Positions 8,612 through 17,776 are shown, numbered from the stretch's first letter. The stretch: 35,649 nucleotides of DNA from Methylococcaceae bacterium (GCA_947506155.1 CANNNV010000009.1:1-35649), one strand, 5' to 3'. Notes: generated by a model from the letters alone, not told the origin. Numbers and translations: made by a program.

Positions 8612-9904
8612 ATGCGCAAAAAAATCATTAAACCTTCCGCTTATCTGTCCGAAGTCAAAACGCTATCGGATCGGATAGTCAAGGCGCAGCAACCGATACG
8701 CATACTCGATGCCATCAAATGGGATGATCATATCAAGCAGGCATTTTTTGATAGTCACTGTAAAAAACTGCCGATAGTTACGCCGGATTACTACCAACAA
8801 CGTCCGCTAGGCTTTGATCCTAACGAAAAAAAACAGGAGTTTTATCAGATTGAGCGGGATTTAATGCGCAAACTGGGTCAACTCAACCCACTCAGTGTGA
8901 TCATGCGCCGAATGTGCAAGGAATATCTGGACGTGGTGCGTATGCTAGAATCCAGGGGAAAACCTACTTTTTCCAATATTTCCCAGGAATTATACGGCTC
9001 ATCTCAGGACGTTTTTCATGTCGGCGATCCAACCATTGCTGGTCTAGGCAGCATGATGGAAGGCACTCTGTCGCAATTGTTAAAGCTCGATATTCTGGTT
9101 GAAGAACCCAAGACTATCAACGCCAAGGAAGCTGTTGCCATCCTTAACGAAAAAATAGAAGCAGTATTTCCCGGTGACGGCCTGCGTGCAATGCTTAGCG
9201 ACGGGATTATCGCCGATGCCGCCGCCGGCACTGATTACATCAAATTGCGTGCTGATGCCTTGTTCAATATGCGCGATTTGCGCGTACTTGAAGTTCACGA
9301 AATATGGGTGCATCTGGGCACAACGCTGAATGGCTTGGCCCAACCCTATTGCACTTTTCTTGGCAAAGGACCGCCGTCTGCAACTATCACTCAGGAGGGG
9401 TTGGCAGTGTTAATGGAAATCTTAACCTTTAGCTCCACACCCAATCGGCTGATGCGCCTGATCAACCGGGTGCGCGCGATCACGCTGGCCGAAGAAGGCG
9501 CAGACTTTATGGATATATTTAATTTTTTCAGAGACAAGGGTTTGGATCAGGAAGAAAGTTATACCCTTAGCAGCCGAGTATTTAGAGGCAGCTGTTCTGA
9601 CGGCATGCCGTTTACTAAGGACCTGACTTATATCAAAGGCTTTGTGCTAACTTATAACTTCATGCGCCTAGCAGTCAGCATGGGTAAACCGGATCGTATC
9701 CCGTTACTGTTTTGCGGAAAAACCATGATTGAAGATATGAAAGTGTTGGTTGATCTGGTTGACGAAGGCACGGTGATAGCACCACGCTTTCTGCCGCCGC
9801 AATTTAAAGATCTCATGGGGCTTTCGTCCTGGCTGAGTTTCAGCCGTTTTATGTCGTCAATGAATTTCAGGCAGCTAGAACAGGACTATGCCAATATTTT
9901 ATGA
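8612..9904 (+). CDS. DUF1704/MATCAP-like 'QEGLA' metallopeptidase
   Basis: A 430-residue protein of the family annotated in bacteria as flavohemoglobin expression-modulating QEGLA-motif protein. The motif HExxxH (H229-EIWV-H234) and, after a 26-residue gap, QEGLA (261-265) supply the zinc-binding and catalytic residues of the MATCAP/TMCP tyrosine carboxypeptidases of eukaryotes. No signal peptide is visible, so it is probably cytoplasmic. The bacterial substrate is not established. It is followed by a small exported protein and an RMD1-like gene, which do not clarify the role. The preceding 236 bases are A/T-rich and serve divergent promoters; I identified no operator there. Confidence 0.8.
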   Translation: MRKKIIKPSAYLSEVKTLSDRIVKAQQPIRILDAIKWDDHIKQAFFDSHCKKLPIVTPDYYQQRPLGFDPNEKKQEFYQIERDLMRKLGQLNPLSVIMRRMCKEYLDVVRMLESRGKPTFSNISQELYGSSQDVFHVGDPTIAGLGSMMEGTLSQLLKLDILVEEPKTINAKEAVAILNEKIEAVFPGDGLRAMLSDGIIADAAAGTDYIKLRADALFNMRDLRVLEVHEIWVHLGTTLNGLAQPYCTFLGKGPPSATITQEGLAVLMEILTFSSTPNRLMRLINRVRAITLAEEGADFMDIFNFFRDKGLDQEESYTLSSRVFRGSCSDGMPFTKDLTYIKGFVLTYNFMRLAVSMGKPDRIPLLFCGKTMIEDMKVLVDLVDEGTVIAPRFLPPQFKDLMGLSSWLSFSRFMSSMNFRQLEQDYANIL

Positions 9905-9961
9905 GTCATTTATCAATACAACCCGCTTTTCGCGCCATTACAATAATTAAAGGACAAAACC

Positions 9962-10378
9962 ATGACAACACTCAGGCTGCTTGCCTTATTTTTTATGCTG
10001 ACTTGCGTTAATATCAGTTATGCCTCAGAGCATCATAGCGGACACGGCGGAAACCGTAGTGGTGGCGGTGGCGGTGAAAATGCCTGCTCAAAACCACAGC
10101 TAACCAAATTCGTTCCAGACAATTTAGCCTCTGTCGCCCCCGGTTCTGAATTCTCTTTTTTAGCATTTAATGTCAGTAAACCTGAGCAAATTGAAGTCAC
10201 CGTAAAAACTATTCCCGTGACAGTAGTGATCGAAGAAAAGGAAGACTTTTATCGGGTAAAAGGTCGATTACCCGCCGAATTACATAACACCATAGCAAGA
10301 ATAAATATTAAGGTTAATTCAAAAATAACCCGATGCGATGGCGAAAATGGCTGGCTGGTGACAATTTCCGGTCAATAA
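9962..10378 (+). CDS. Small exported protein with His/Gly-rich N-terminus, unknown function
   Basis: A 138-residue protein I do not recognise. A signal peptide is clear (LRLLALFFMLTCVNISYA, cleavage near residue 21). The mature N-terminus is rich in histidine and glycine (SEHHSGHGGNRSGGGGG), then comes a compact, probably beta-rich domain with two cysteines, Cys42 and Cys125, that could form a disulfide in the periplasm. The HHxxH start might bind metal, but this is only a suggestion. A ribosome binding site AAAGGA lies just upstream (9949-9954). It sits 57 bases after the MATCAP-like gene and 31 bases before the RMD1-like gene, all on the plus strand, so co-transcription is likely. Confidence 0.65.
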   Translation: MTTLRLLALFFMLTCVNISYASEHHSGHGGNRSGGGGGENACSKPQLTKFVPDNLASVAPGSEFSFLAFNVSKPEQIEVTVKTIPVTVVIEEKEDFYRVKGRLPAELHNTIARINIKVNSKITRCDGENGWLVTISGQ

Positions 10379-10409
10379 GGCTCCAATATTAACTTTTTGA
10401 GTTCACTTT

Positions 10410-11204
10410 ATGTCTGAAAACCACTCCATTAAGCCCTGCGTGGCCTATTGTCTGGCGCAACGTTTTAACATCAGCAGCCTGGCAAAATTGCTGTCTAATT
10501 CAACACTGATACGGATTATTAAAGGAGCTTTGTTGATTGAGGATGATCACTCCTGGTCGATAGTGTTTTCTTATGGCGCCGTGGTGCATTGGAATGTTAG
10601 CTCCGAGCAGCAGGCCAAACTGCATCAATTATTACTGGATCATGCGGAAAACCCATTAACTACGCCAGAAGAAGATAACTTCACCTTTGCTCTCGATTGC
10701 ACCAGCACCCGCATTATTGAAGATCATATTGAAATCGAATCTTCGGACCCCATTGTGATATTTTCCTTATCCCAGGGTATGGCGCAATCGATAAAGCTAG
10801 CTTCGTTTGAAACCAATGCAATCACCACAATCAATAATACCAGCTACATCCCCAAGTCCCTGGCTGAAAATGGCAAGATTAAGTTAAGCCGCAATAAAAT
10901 CGCAAAAATTCGCGGACAACTGTTTTTAACCAAAAGTGACATCATTTTAAATTATGACCTGTTGGATACCCCCGACTTCTTTTGGGAATACCCCGAATAT
11001 GAAGCTTTTTATGGGGTCACCGCAAAATATCTGGAAATAACTCCGCGCACAGACGTGCTGTCCAAAAAACTGGAAACCATCCATGAGTTATTTGAAATGC
11101 TGGCGGATGAACAAAAACACCGGCACTCAACAATCCTGGAATGGATCATTATCTGGCTAATTGCTTTTGAAATTGGCATGACGATAGTCGACAAAGTGTT
11201 CTGA
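10410..11204 (+). CDS. RMD1/YagE family (DUF155) protein
   Basis: A 264-residue protein of the RMD1/YagE family. The N-terminal part is a soluble domain (VFSYGAVVHWN is typical of the family). A C-terminal helical segment (LETIHELFEMLADEQKHRHSTILEW) leads into one transmembrane helix (IIIWLIAFEIGMTIV) at the very end. Family members are tail-anchored; the yeast and human relatives (Rmd1/Rmnd1) act at mitochondrial membranes in meiosis or translation, while the bacterial role is unknown. It follows the small exported protein closely and precedes rlmJ. Confidence 0.78.
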   Translation: MSENHSIKPCVAYCLAQRFNISSLAKLLSNSTLIRIIKGALLIEDDHSWSIVFSYGAVVHWNVSSEQQAKLHQLLLDHAENPLTTPEEDNFTFALDCTSTRIIEDHIEIESSDPIVIFSLSQGMAQSIKLASFETNAITTINNTSYIPKSLAENGKIKLSRNKIAKIRGQLFLTKSDIILNYDLLDTPDFFWEYPEYEAFYGVTAKYLEITPRTDVLSKKLETIHELFEMLADEQKHRHSTILEWIIIWLIAFEIGMTIVDKVF

Positions 11205-11276
11205 ATTGCTGTTCATTTTTCGTCTCTTTCGTGGACATTGTTTTCACCACTCAAACATCTGCTTACCTTATTTATC

Positions 11277-12119
11277 ATGCTCAGCTATCGACACTCATTT
11301 CACGCAGGCAATTTTGCCGACGTTTTAAAACATATTATTCTGATACAAAGCCTTGAAAGCTTAGGAAAAAAAGACAAGCCTTTTTGCTGTATCGACACCC
11401 ATGCTGGCCCTGGAAAATACGAATTGGATGGTGACTATGCGTTAAAAAACCGGGAATTTGAAAACGGCATCAGTAAATTATGGCAACGTACGGATTTGCC
11501 GGATTGTGTTGCCCACTATGTCAGCCTGATTAAACGCTTTAACAGCACGGATAACTTGAACCGCTATCCCGGCTCACCGTTAATTACCAAGCAGTTGCTG
11601 CGTGACAAGGATCGATTGTGTTTATTTGAGCTGCATAGCACCGAAATAAAATTATTGACCGCCATCGCCAACAAGGACAAGCGCATAAAGGTGGTTCATG
11701 CCGATGGTTTAACCGGTTGCTTAAACCTGTTGCCACCGTTCGAACGACGGGGTCTGGTGCTGATTGATCCTTCTTATGAGATAAAAACCGATTACCAGCA
11801 AGTAGTTGAATCACTGGTCGCGATGTATAAACGTTTTGCCACCGGCACTTTTGCGCTTTGGTATCCGGTCATTGATCGCAGCCGCAATCAAAAGCTAGAA
11901 CTCGCCATCAAAGCCTCGGGCATCAAGAACGTGCAATTATTTGAGTTAGGTCTGCGTAAAGACAGCGAGGAACACGGCATGACTGCAACCGGCATGATAA
12001 TGATCAATCCTCCGTGGACCTTAATGGCTGAAATGAAACAGGTTCTGCCCTATCTGACTGAGGTTTTAGGTCATAATGGCGAAGGTTTTTACCGGATACA
12101 GACCCTGGTTGAGGAATAG
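11277..12119 (+). CDS. rlmJ: 23S rRNA (adenine-2030-N6)-methyltransferase RlmJ
   Basis: I place the start at the ATG at 11277, giving 280 residues beginning MLSYRHSFHAGNFADVLKH, the standard RlmJ N-terminus and length; an upstream TTG frame adds only an unlikely leader. RlmJ uses S-adenosylmethionine to methylate A2030 of 23S rRNA. Visible landmarks are the SAM-binding region around CIDTHAGPGKYEL and the catalytic LIDPSYE loop (DPPYE in many relatives). No partner genes are needed. It lies between the RMD1-like gene and glnS. Confidence 0.93.
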   Translation: MLSYRHSFHAGNFADVLKHIILIQSLESLGKKDKPFCCIDTHAGPGKYELDGDYALKNREFENGISKLWQRTDLPDCVAHYVSLIKRFNSTDNLNRYPGSPLITKQLLRDKDRLCLFELHSTEIKLLTAIANKDKRIKVVHADGLTGCLNLLPPFERRGLVLIDPSYEIKTDYQQVVESLVAMYKRFATGTFALWYPVIDRSRNQKLELAIKASGIKNVQLFELGLRKDSEEHGMTATGMIMINPPWTLMAEMKQVLPYLTEVLGHNGEGFYRIQTLVEE

Positions 12120-12139
12120 TTCCAGAACGCCATTCAAGG

Positions 12140-12145
12140 TATAAT
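12140..12145 (+). promoter_or_regulatory. Putative -10 box for glnS
   Basis: A perfect TATAAT lies 52 bases before the glnS start, just after the rlmJ stop. I find no good -35 hexamer at the proper spacing, so only the -10 is proposed. Confidence 0.35.
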
Positions 12146-12196
12146 GGCACGCAGAAAAATTGACACTAATTTCTTACAATAACTCATACCAATTTC

Positions 12197-13861
12197 ATGT
12201 CCACAAACGATACCCCAGCTGCTTCGAATTTTATCCGGTCGATTATTGCCAATGATCTCAAAGACAATAAAAATAATGGCCAAGTCATCACCCGCTTCCC
12301 GCCCGAACCCAATGGCTATCTGCATATTGGTCATGCCAAATCAATCTGCCTAAATTTTGGTATCGCCGCCGAAAATAACGGTCGCTGCAATCTGCGTTTT
12401 GATGACACTAATCCCGAAAAAGAAAGCGATGAATATGTCGAAGCAATCAAACGGGATGTGCAGTGGCTGGGTTTTGAGTGGTCGGAATTGCATCATGCGT
12501 CGGATTATTTTGAGCAGCTATATAGTTACGCCGTACAATTGATAGAACAAGGCGTGGCCTATGTCGACAGCTTGTCCGCCGAACAAATCAGAATCTATCG
12601 CGGCACTTTGACCGAAGCCGGCAAGGAAAGCCCGGATCGCAGCCGCTCGATAGCGGAAAACCTGGATTTGTTTGCCCGGATGCGCGCCGGTGAATTTGCT
12701 GACGGCCAGTACGTGTTGCGCGCCAAGATTGATATGGCCTCGCCGAACATCAATATGCGCGATCCGGCCTTGTACCGGATACGCCGTGTGCATCACCAGC
12801 GCACCGGCAATGACTGGTGCATTTATCCGATGTACGATTACACGCATTGCATTTCCGACGCGATTGAAAACATCACCCATTCGCTGTGTACGCTGGAATT
12901 TGAAGATCATCGCCCGCTTTACGACTGGGTGCTGGACCAGTTGAAAACACCCTGTCATCCGCAGCAAATCGAATTTGCCCGCTTGCAGCTCGAGTACACT
13001 ATCGTCAGCAAACGTAAACTGAACCAATTGGTGACTGAACAACACGTTCACGGCTGGGACGACCCGCGTATGCCGACTATCGCTGGTTTACGCCGAGCAG
13101 GCTTTACCCCCAAAGCGATACGCGATTTTTGCGAACGCATCGGTCTGACCAAGCAAAACTCCTGGATAGAAATGGGCGTGCTGGAATACTGCATCCGTGA
13201 AGACTTGAACGACAACGCACCCAGAGCCATGGCAGTGTTACAGCCATTGCGCGTGGTCATCGACAATTATCAGGAAGATCAGATCGAAGAGTTGGAAGTT
13301 GGCAACCACCCGCAAAAGCCGGAACTGGGCAAACGCAGGGTGCCGTTCTCAAAAATCATCTTGATCGAACAAGATGATTTTGCCGAAATTCCGCCGGCAA
13401 AATTCAAGCGCTTGACAGCCGGTGGCGAAGTCAGATTGCGCGGTTCTTACGTTATCCAGTGTAACGATGTCATCAAGGACAACGAAGGCAATATTATCGA
13501 ACTACGTTGCAGCTATGACCCTGATACGCTGGGCAAAAACCCGGTAGGCCGAAAAGTAAAAGGCGTTATCCACTGGGTCTCAGAACAGCACTCCCACCCG
13601 GCAGAATTACGTCTGTATGACCGTTTATTCAAAGTTGCCAATCCGGATAATGAAGAAAACTTTCTCGATGCAATAAACCCTGATTCGCTGAAAATCCTGA
13701 CTGATTGCCGGGTGGAAGCCAGTCTGGCTAATCCAGAACCGGAAAGCCGTTACCAGTTTGAGCGCATTGGTTATTTTTGCTTTGATGCCAAGGATAGCGT
13801 GGCTGGAAAACTGGTGTTTAATCGGACCGTGACTTTGCGTGATAACGGCGAAAAAGACTGA
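12197..13861 (+). CDS. glnS: Glutaminyl-tRNA synthetase
   Basis: A 554-residue class I aminoacyl-tRNA synthetase that charges tRNA-Gln with glutamine in the cytoplasm. The HIGH signature appears in [11 protein letters not shown], the KMSKS-equivalent in [11 protein letters not shown], and GlnRS-specific runs ([40 protein letters not shown]) are clear. The C-terminal anticodon-binding beta barrels ([25 protein letters not shown]) are complete. The length matches E. coli GlnS. Presence of GlnRS fits a gammaproteobacterium. Its downstream flank is transposon debris. Confidence 0.97.
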   Translation: MSTNDTPAASNFIRSIIANDLKDNKNNGQVITRFPPEPNGYLHIGHAKSICLNFGIAAENNGRCNLRFDDTNPEKESDEYVEAIKRDVQWLGFEWSELHHASDYFEQLYSYAVQLIEQGVAYVDSLSAEQIRIYRGTLTEAGKESPDRSRSIAENLDLFARMRAGEFADGQYVLRAKIDMASPNINMRDPALYRIRRVHHQRTGNDWCIYPMYDYTHCISDAIENITHSLCTLEFEDHRPLYDWVLDQLKTPCHPQQIEFARLQLEYTIVSKRKLNQLVTEQHVHGWDDPRMPTIAGLRRAGFTPKAIRDFCERIGLTKQNSWIEMGVLEYCIREDLNDNAPRAMAVLQPLRVVIDNYQEDQIEELEVGNHPQKPELGKRRVPFSKIILIEQDDFAEIPPAKFKRLTAGGEVRLRGSYVIQCNDVIKDNEGNIIELRCSYDPDTLGKNPVGRKVKGVIHWVSEQHSHPAELRLYDRLFKVANPDNEENFLDAINPDSLKILTDCRVEASLANPEPESRYQFERIGYFCFDAKDSVAGKLVFNRTVTLRDNGEKD

Positions 13862-13901
13862 TTATCCTGTCCAGGTGTAGCTTTAATTAACCTGTTTCAT
13901 A

Positions 13902-14097
13902 GGCAGAGGTGCCCTAGTGTGAGAACATTAGCGGCAAGATTATACGACTCAGAGGCAACTTTATAAATAGGTCGTGGCTTGCTACAGTTTAAACTGCTCA
14001 ACCAGAATTCCAAAACCTATCAACCAAAAATCAATATGTTTGTATGTCAATCACCCCGCCCTGAAGGACGGGGTATCTCGCGCAAAAACCGATGAAA
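13902..14097 (+). pseudogene. Decayed tnpB tail and element right end
   Basis: This region between glnS and nrdJb has no gene of its own but aligns by eye with the 3' end of the intact tnpB at 19548-19756. It shares ACGACTCAGAG (NVLARLHDSE in the protein), AAACTGCTCAACCAG, CCTATCAAC and TATGTTTG in the same order, with many substitutions and gaps. After the tail comes a CCCCG...CGGGG hairpin (14054-14073) and a 34-base stretch (14064-14097) identical to 254-287. It is therefore a degraded TnpB-type element, related to but not a simple copy of the intact one, which lacks this hairpin. A short open frame across it is not a gene. Confidence 0.7.
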
Positions 14098-14167
14098 TTT
14101 GCAGTAACATTGAAGATAATTCTTCTGTTGAAACAAAGCTCATAGTAACAATGTTAAGGCTAACTAA

Positions 14168-14845
14168 ATGACCCATACCATCAGTAAAAAAATTATCAGT
14201 TATAAAGTTTTAAATAATGACGCCCTCGACGTTATTAAGCAAGAGCAAACACAACCGTCGGTGGAAAGCATGCACGAAAATGTTGTACGCCCGGAAGTGC
14301 TGCTCGGCTCCACCTATAAGATTAAAACGCCACAGTCGGAACATGCCTTGTACATCACTATCAACGATATTGTGCTCAACCAAGGTACGACTCATGAAGA
14401 ACGCCGACCTTATGAAATCTTTATTAACTCTAAAAATATGGAGCATTTTCAATGGGTTTTGGCGCTGACTCGATTAATCTCTGCGGTATTTCGCAAAGGC
14501 GGCGATGCGTGTTTCCTGGTTGAAGAGATGAAGGCGGTATTTGATCCACACGGTGGCTATTTTAAAAAAGGCGGTGTGTTTATGCCGTCGTTAGTCGCTG
14601 AAATTGGTTATGCGATCGAATCACATTTAAAACACATAGGTATGATTAAACCGGAAGCTATGACCGACCATCAAAAACAATTTCTTGATGAAAAGCGCCG
14701 CGAATTTGAAGCTCAACACGGTGAGTCAGAAGGCCAGTCATTCCCTGAAAAAGCGGTACTGTGTAACAAATGCAGCACCAAAGCAATGGTGTTAATGGAT
14801 GGCTGCATGACATGCTTGAATTGCGGCGAAAGTAAATGTCAGTAG
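14168..14845 (+). CDS. nrdJb: NrdJb-type partner of class II ribonucleotide reductase
   Basis: A 225-residue protein. It contains a TSCPD-type domain (RPEVLLGSTYKIKTP, HALYITINDIVLN, RPYEIFINSKNMEHFQWVLALTRLISAVFRKGG, YFKKGGVFMPSLVAEIG) and a cysteine-rich tail, CNKCSTKAMVLMDGCMTCLNCGESKC. This matches the separate NrdJb subunit of Pseudomonas, which supplies the C-terminal part of the B12-dependent reductase and supports the catalytic NrdJa. The tail cysteines probably bind zinc and shuttle electrons to the active site. nrdJa normally precedes it, but here upstream is transposon debris and then glnS. The catalytic partner must be elsewhere or lost. The family call is strong. Confidence 0.85.
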   Translation: MTHTISKKIISYKVLNNDALDVIKQEQTQPSVESMHENVVRPEVLLGSTYKIKTPQSEHALYITINDIVLNQGTTHEERRPYEIFINSKNMEHFQWVLALTRLISAVFRKGGDACFLVEEMKAVFDPHGGYFKKGGVFMPSLVAEIGYAIESHLKHIGMIKPEAMTDHQKQFLDEKRREFEAQHGESEGQSFPEKAVLCNKCSTKAMVLMDGCMTCLNCGESKCQ

Positions 14846-14896
14846 CAGCAAGAACCGGTGAGAAGTAGCGATACACTCACTCTTAAGGAAGCTATA

Positions 14897-14930
14897 AATC
14901 CCCTTCTCTTAGGGTGGGGAGGATCTCAAA
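14897..14930 (+). mobile_element. Transposon-end-like hairpin remnant
   Basis: A CCCC...GGGG hairpin (14900-14919) followed by AGGATCTCAAA resembles the terminal hairpins at 3' ends of TnpB-only elements. It lies in the 106-base gap between nrdJb and the lipoprotein gene. No transposase code remains around it. The assignment rests only on resemblance. Confidence 0.35.
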
Positions 14931-14951
14931 ATCGCGGTTTGAAGAAATTAA

Positions 14952-15350
14952 ATGATGAATATGAAAGTGTTGTTCGTTGTACGTAGCATGGCGATGCTCG
15001 TTGTCACTACGTTAATATCGGGCTGCACTGTTCCATTTTTAAGTGGGTACGGTGCGAACCGTCAGTCTCGTGAAGATTTTGAGCACCATGTGGAAGCAGT
15101 GTTCCGCTTGCAAAATCAAATGACTAGCGAAGTGATGATGCTATTGGAAAGCAATAAAATCAAAAATCCCGAGCGCTTAATGCAGGCCGAACAGAATATG
15201 CAACAAATTTGCGCCGACCTTAACGAATATGTTTCTCGTGATCTTGACGGATTAAGCAGCGGACTTTTATTAAGTCAGCGTGTTGAAAAATCCGCTATAG
15301 CGTGTGAGCAAGCGGCTAGCGCTATCAAATCGCTGTTAAAAGATGAATAA
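14952..15350 (+). CDS. Small predicted lipoprotein, unknown function
   Basis: A 132-residue protein with a lipoprotein signal: a hydrophobic stretch and lipobox I-S-G-C with Cys25 as the lipidated residue. The mature part is mostly helical and polar (EDFEHHVEAVFRLQNQMTSEVMMLLES, NPERLMQAEQNMQQICADLNEYVSRDLDG) and has two further cysteines. It may form a coiled-coil or helical bundle at the membrane. The true start could be any of three close ATGs (14952, 14955, 14961). I recognise no family. It precedes the large unknown gene by 289 bases on the same strand, and both lie between transposon remnants, so they may have arrived together. The gap 15351-15639 shows no other feature. Confidence 0.6.
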   Translation: MMNMKVLFVVRSMAMLVVTTLISGCTVPFLSGYGANRQSREDFEHHVEAVFRLQNQMTSEVMMLLESNKIKNPERLMQAEQNMQQICADLNEYVSRDLDGLSSGLLLSQRVEKSAIACEQAASAIKSLLKDE

Positions 15351-15639
15351 TCGAAATCCTTCTAAATCTTACATTCCCGTAGTTTCAAAGATACTTTTCG
15401 TGGTAAATATTTTGCCCAAATAGCACCTAGCATATTGATTGCAAAAATTATCAGAAATACTACAATGTGGTTGTATGCTTACACTCAAAGGCAAAAGCAG
15501 TTGAAAGCCTCCCAGAAAAGTAGTTGTAAGCATTGGCAGCCGCATGTTTTTTGTTGTTCGTAGGATGATTGTTCCCATAAAATCTTACACGAAAATAGTG
15601 CCTTCTAATTTATTCATCCTAATTATTTCAGGGATATTT

Positions 15640-17709
15640 ATGCCATCATCACGATTTGACGGTCTGCGAGAAGCAGCCAGTAAAGCTCAAGACCAAGTTT
15701 ATGACCAAAAAACAGGTAAATATGTTAATGGTAACAAAACCTTAGCTAAAAGCGATGCAGTGATAGCCGAAGAGTGTGCTAAGTACTTTTTGTCGAATGG
15801 ACTTGCATTCAAAGGCTTGGCTCAGTGTGCTTATGTAACGCAGGGAGGGGGACTTGGGATTAGTGCCAGCTTTGATCCTGGACGAATCTGTTTCGGCGTT
15901 CTTAGCACTGAAGTAGAGGTTTCAGCTGCTGTTACAGGATCGAGTTTAGTAGTGCTAGTTGCATTACGTGGCCCTACTAGCATAGGACTATTGACTATAC
16001 CCCGTCCTATCACGATTAACTGTTTAACAGGTCGTCGCTGGACAGGAAGTGTATCAGCATCAGCATTTGTAGGTGTTAGCGTAGGAGCGTCTATTAACAC
16101 TGAGGACGGAGCTTCAACCGAACGCTCTTGGGATGAGCCTGGGGATCCAGAGGAGGAGGCTGAGGATGAGGATCCTGGGCTAAAAATGGAGCTTGAGAGT
16201 ATAGGTTGTAAAGTAGAAGTAAAAGCCGGCGCTCAGGCTGAAGCCAGTTACACTTATGAACATTTATATGCTGAAGATGTCTGTCCAATCTCTTTTTCTG
16301 ATCCAACAGTGGCTAGGCAAACGGTTGCCGAGATTCTACAGAACGGTTCCTACAAAGCCACACAAAAAATAAATGCTTGCAAATTTGCCAACAGCAGAGT
16401 CGGTTTTTTTGAAAAAGTTCAATATAAAGGTCTAATGTGGGGACATACTAGCTCAAGCGATATCAGCAATATTTTATCTAAAGGATGTAAGAAAGATGGC
16501 CTCCCCCCAGAAGATAAAGCACAAGCAGAAGCTATAATCGCCGACTTGAGTTGCTGGGCGGATAAAGATCAGCCACCACCACGTATCGCAACTTCCGTTC
16601 GTATTTGCTGTCATAAAGGCGATGGCAAAGCTGGATTACTGGCTTCTGCTGAGGCATCTGCCAGTGCTGTGGCTGTCAGTGTAAAGGCTGAAGCAAAAGC
16701 AGAAGCACTTACCATTAGCGGTTCATATAAATCAGCGGGTATGCGCTATCAGTCGGTTTTTCCTGTAGACGGTGATAAATCTTATATCGTTATGACCCAG
16801 GACAGTAAGGTTGTTTATAAACAAGTTAAGTTCGTTGGACGATCCATTACAGGGGGAGTCTCAGCCAGCGTTTTGGGCAATGAAATAGCAGGGAAGGAAA
16901 TAGGCGGAGAGGATGAAGAAATAGAATATGGCGCAGCAGAACTTATTAATAGCATGACTTACACGGCCTCCTGTGTGTTCTGGCATATTTCACCTAATAC
17001 AGATACGAATCCAAAAACCAAGGCCAGCAAAAACATGATGTTTCCTGTACAGCACCTTAATCCTAGCGCACACAAAGCACTTCCAGGTTCTGGCATATCT
17101 TTTGGCGGATCATTCGAGATAGTTAACTTAAGACAGTTTTACTATACCGAAACTCCTAAAAGTTTCGAGGCCTATTTCGCCGTTGTGGCAGCAAGCCTTA
17201 ATGTCAGCATCAAGGATTTAACTGCTTTTTTTACGGATTTGCAATACAGTCTTTTGAGTGACATAGAAGATGGTGGAGTTCAATCCGTGTTATTAGAAGC
17301 TAGTTTTGTAATCGATGCTCCCGCTATCAACTTGATAGTTACTAAGAGAGAGAAAGAAACCAAATATTTTGGGAAAAACACACCGGCAATGGAATTGATC
17401 GAGCTGTCAACAGAGACAGCAGCAGATTTTATTGCGCTGCCTAATGCACAAAGAACATTACAAGCTATTCGTCTACGCTACCGTATGCAAGACAAACGCA
17501 ACAACGACAAGGACTTTACACTTGGTAATTTTAAAGTTGCAGGCAACTCCGTAGGGATAACGTTAAAGCGCGTAGATCAAGCGGGATCTGAAGGAATCGT
17601 CGATTTATATACCAAATGGTTCACTCCTGGCATCAATGCACATTTTGATCCAACCATCCCTTATAACGATGAAAGATCCATACCCCCCGTAACTCTTTTC
17701 TGCCAATAA
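15640..17709 (+). CDS. Large protein of unrecognised family with alternating small-residue segments
   Basis: 689 residues from the ATG at 15640, chosen because CAGGGA lies seven bases upstream; the frame is open back to 15544 but without a better start. No family is recognised and no clear signal peptide is seen. Visible traits: a polar start with DGLREAASKAQDQVYD; strand-like segments alternating small or apolar residues (SVSASAFVGVSVGASI, VKAGAQAEASYTY, AEASASAVAVSVKAEAKAEA); an acidic low-complexity linker (GDPEEEAEDEDPG); many cysteines (for example VRICCHK); and a C-terminal domain from about residue 465 (SGISFGGSFEIVNLRQFYYTE onward). Alternating segments like these are what membrane-inserting beta hairpins look like, but this is speculation. 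The gene lies between a lipoprotein gene and the IS607-type element. Confidence 0.6.
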   Translation: MPSSRFDGLREAASKAQDQVYDQKTGKYVNGNKTLAKSDAVIAEECAKYFLSNGLAFKGLAQCAYVTQGGGLGISASFDPGRICFGVLSTEVEVSAAVTGSSLVVLVALRGPTSIGLLTIPRPITINCLTGRRWTGSVSASAFVGVSVGASINTEDGASTERSWDEPGDPEEEAEDEDPGLKMELESIGCKVEVKAGAQAEASYTYEHLYAEDVCPISFSDPTVARQTVAEILQNGSYKATQKINACKFANSRVGFFEKVQYKGLMWGHTSSSDISNILSKGCKKDGLPPEDKAQAEAIIADLSCWADKDQPPPRIATSVRICCHKGDGKAGLLASAEASASAVAVSVKAEAKAEALTISGSYKSAGMRYQSVFPVDGDKSYIVMTQDSKVVYKQVKFVGRSITGGVSASVLGNEIAGKEIGGEDEEIEYGAAELINSMTYTASCVFWHISPNTDTNPKTKASKNMMFPVQHLNPSAHKALPGSGISFGGSFEIVNLRQFYYTETPKSFEAYFAVVAASLNVSIKDLTAFFTDLQYSLLSDIEDGGVQSVLLEASFVIDAPAINLIVTKREKETKYFGKNTPAMELIELSTETAADFIALPNAQRTLQAIRLRYRMQDKRNNDKDFTLGNFKVAGNSVGITLKRVDQAGSEGIVDLYTKWFTPGINAHFDPTIPYNDERSIPPVTLFCQ

Positions 17710-17776
17710 TAGATTTAAAAACTATAACCCGTTATCACGTTTCTATGCGCTTATGAGCTTCTACTTAGTAGCTTAC

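Noticed and set aside
12518-13051. 177-residue open frame on the minus strand
   Set aside because: It lies fully within glnS and is an antisense shadow.
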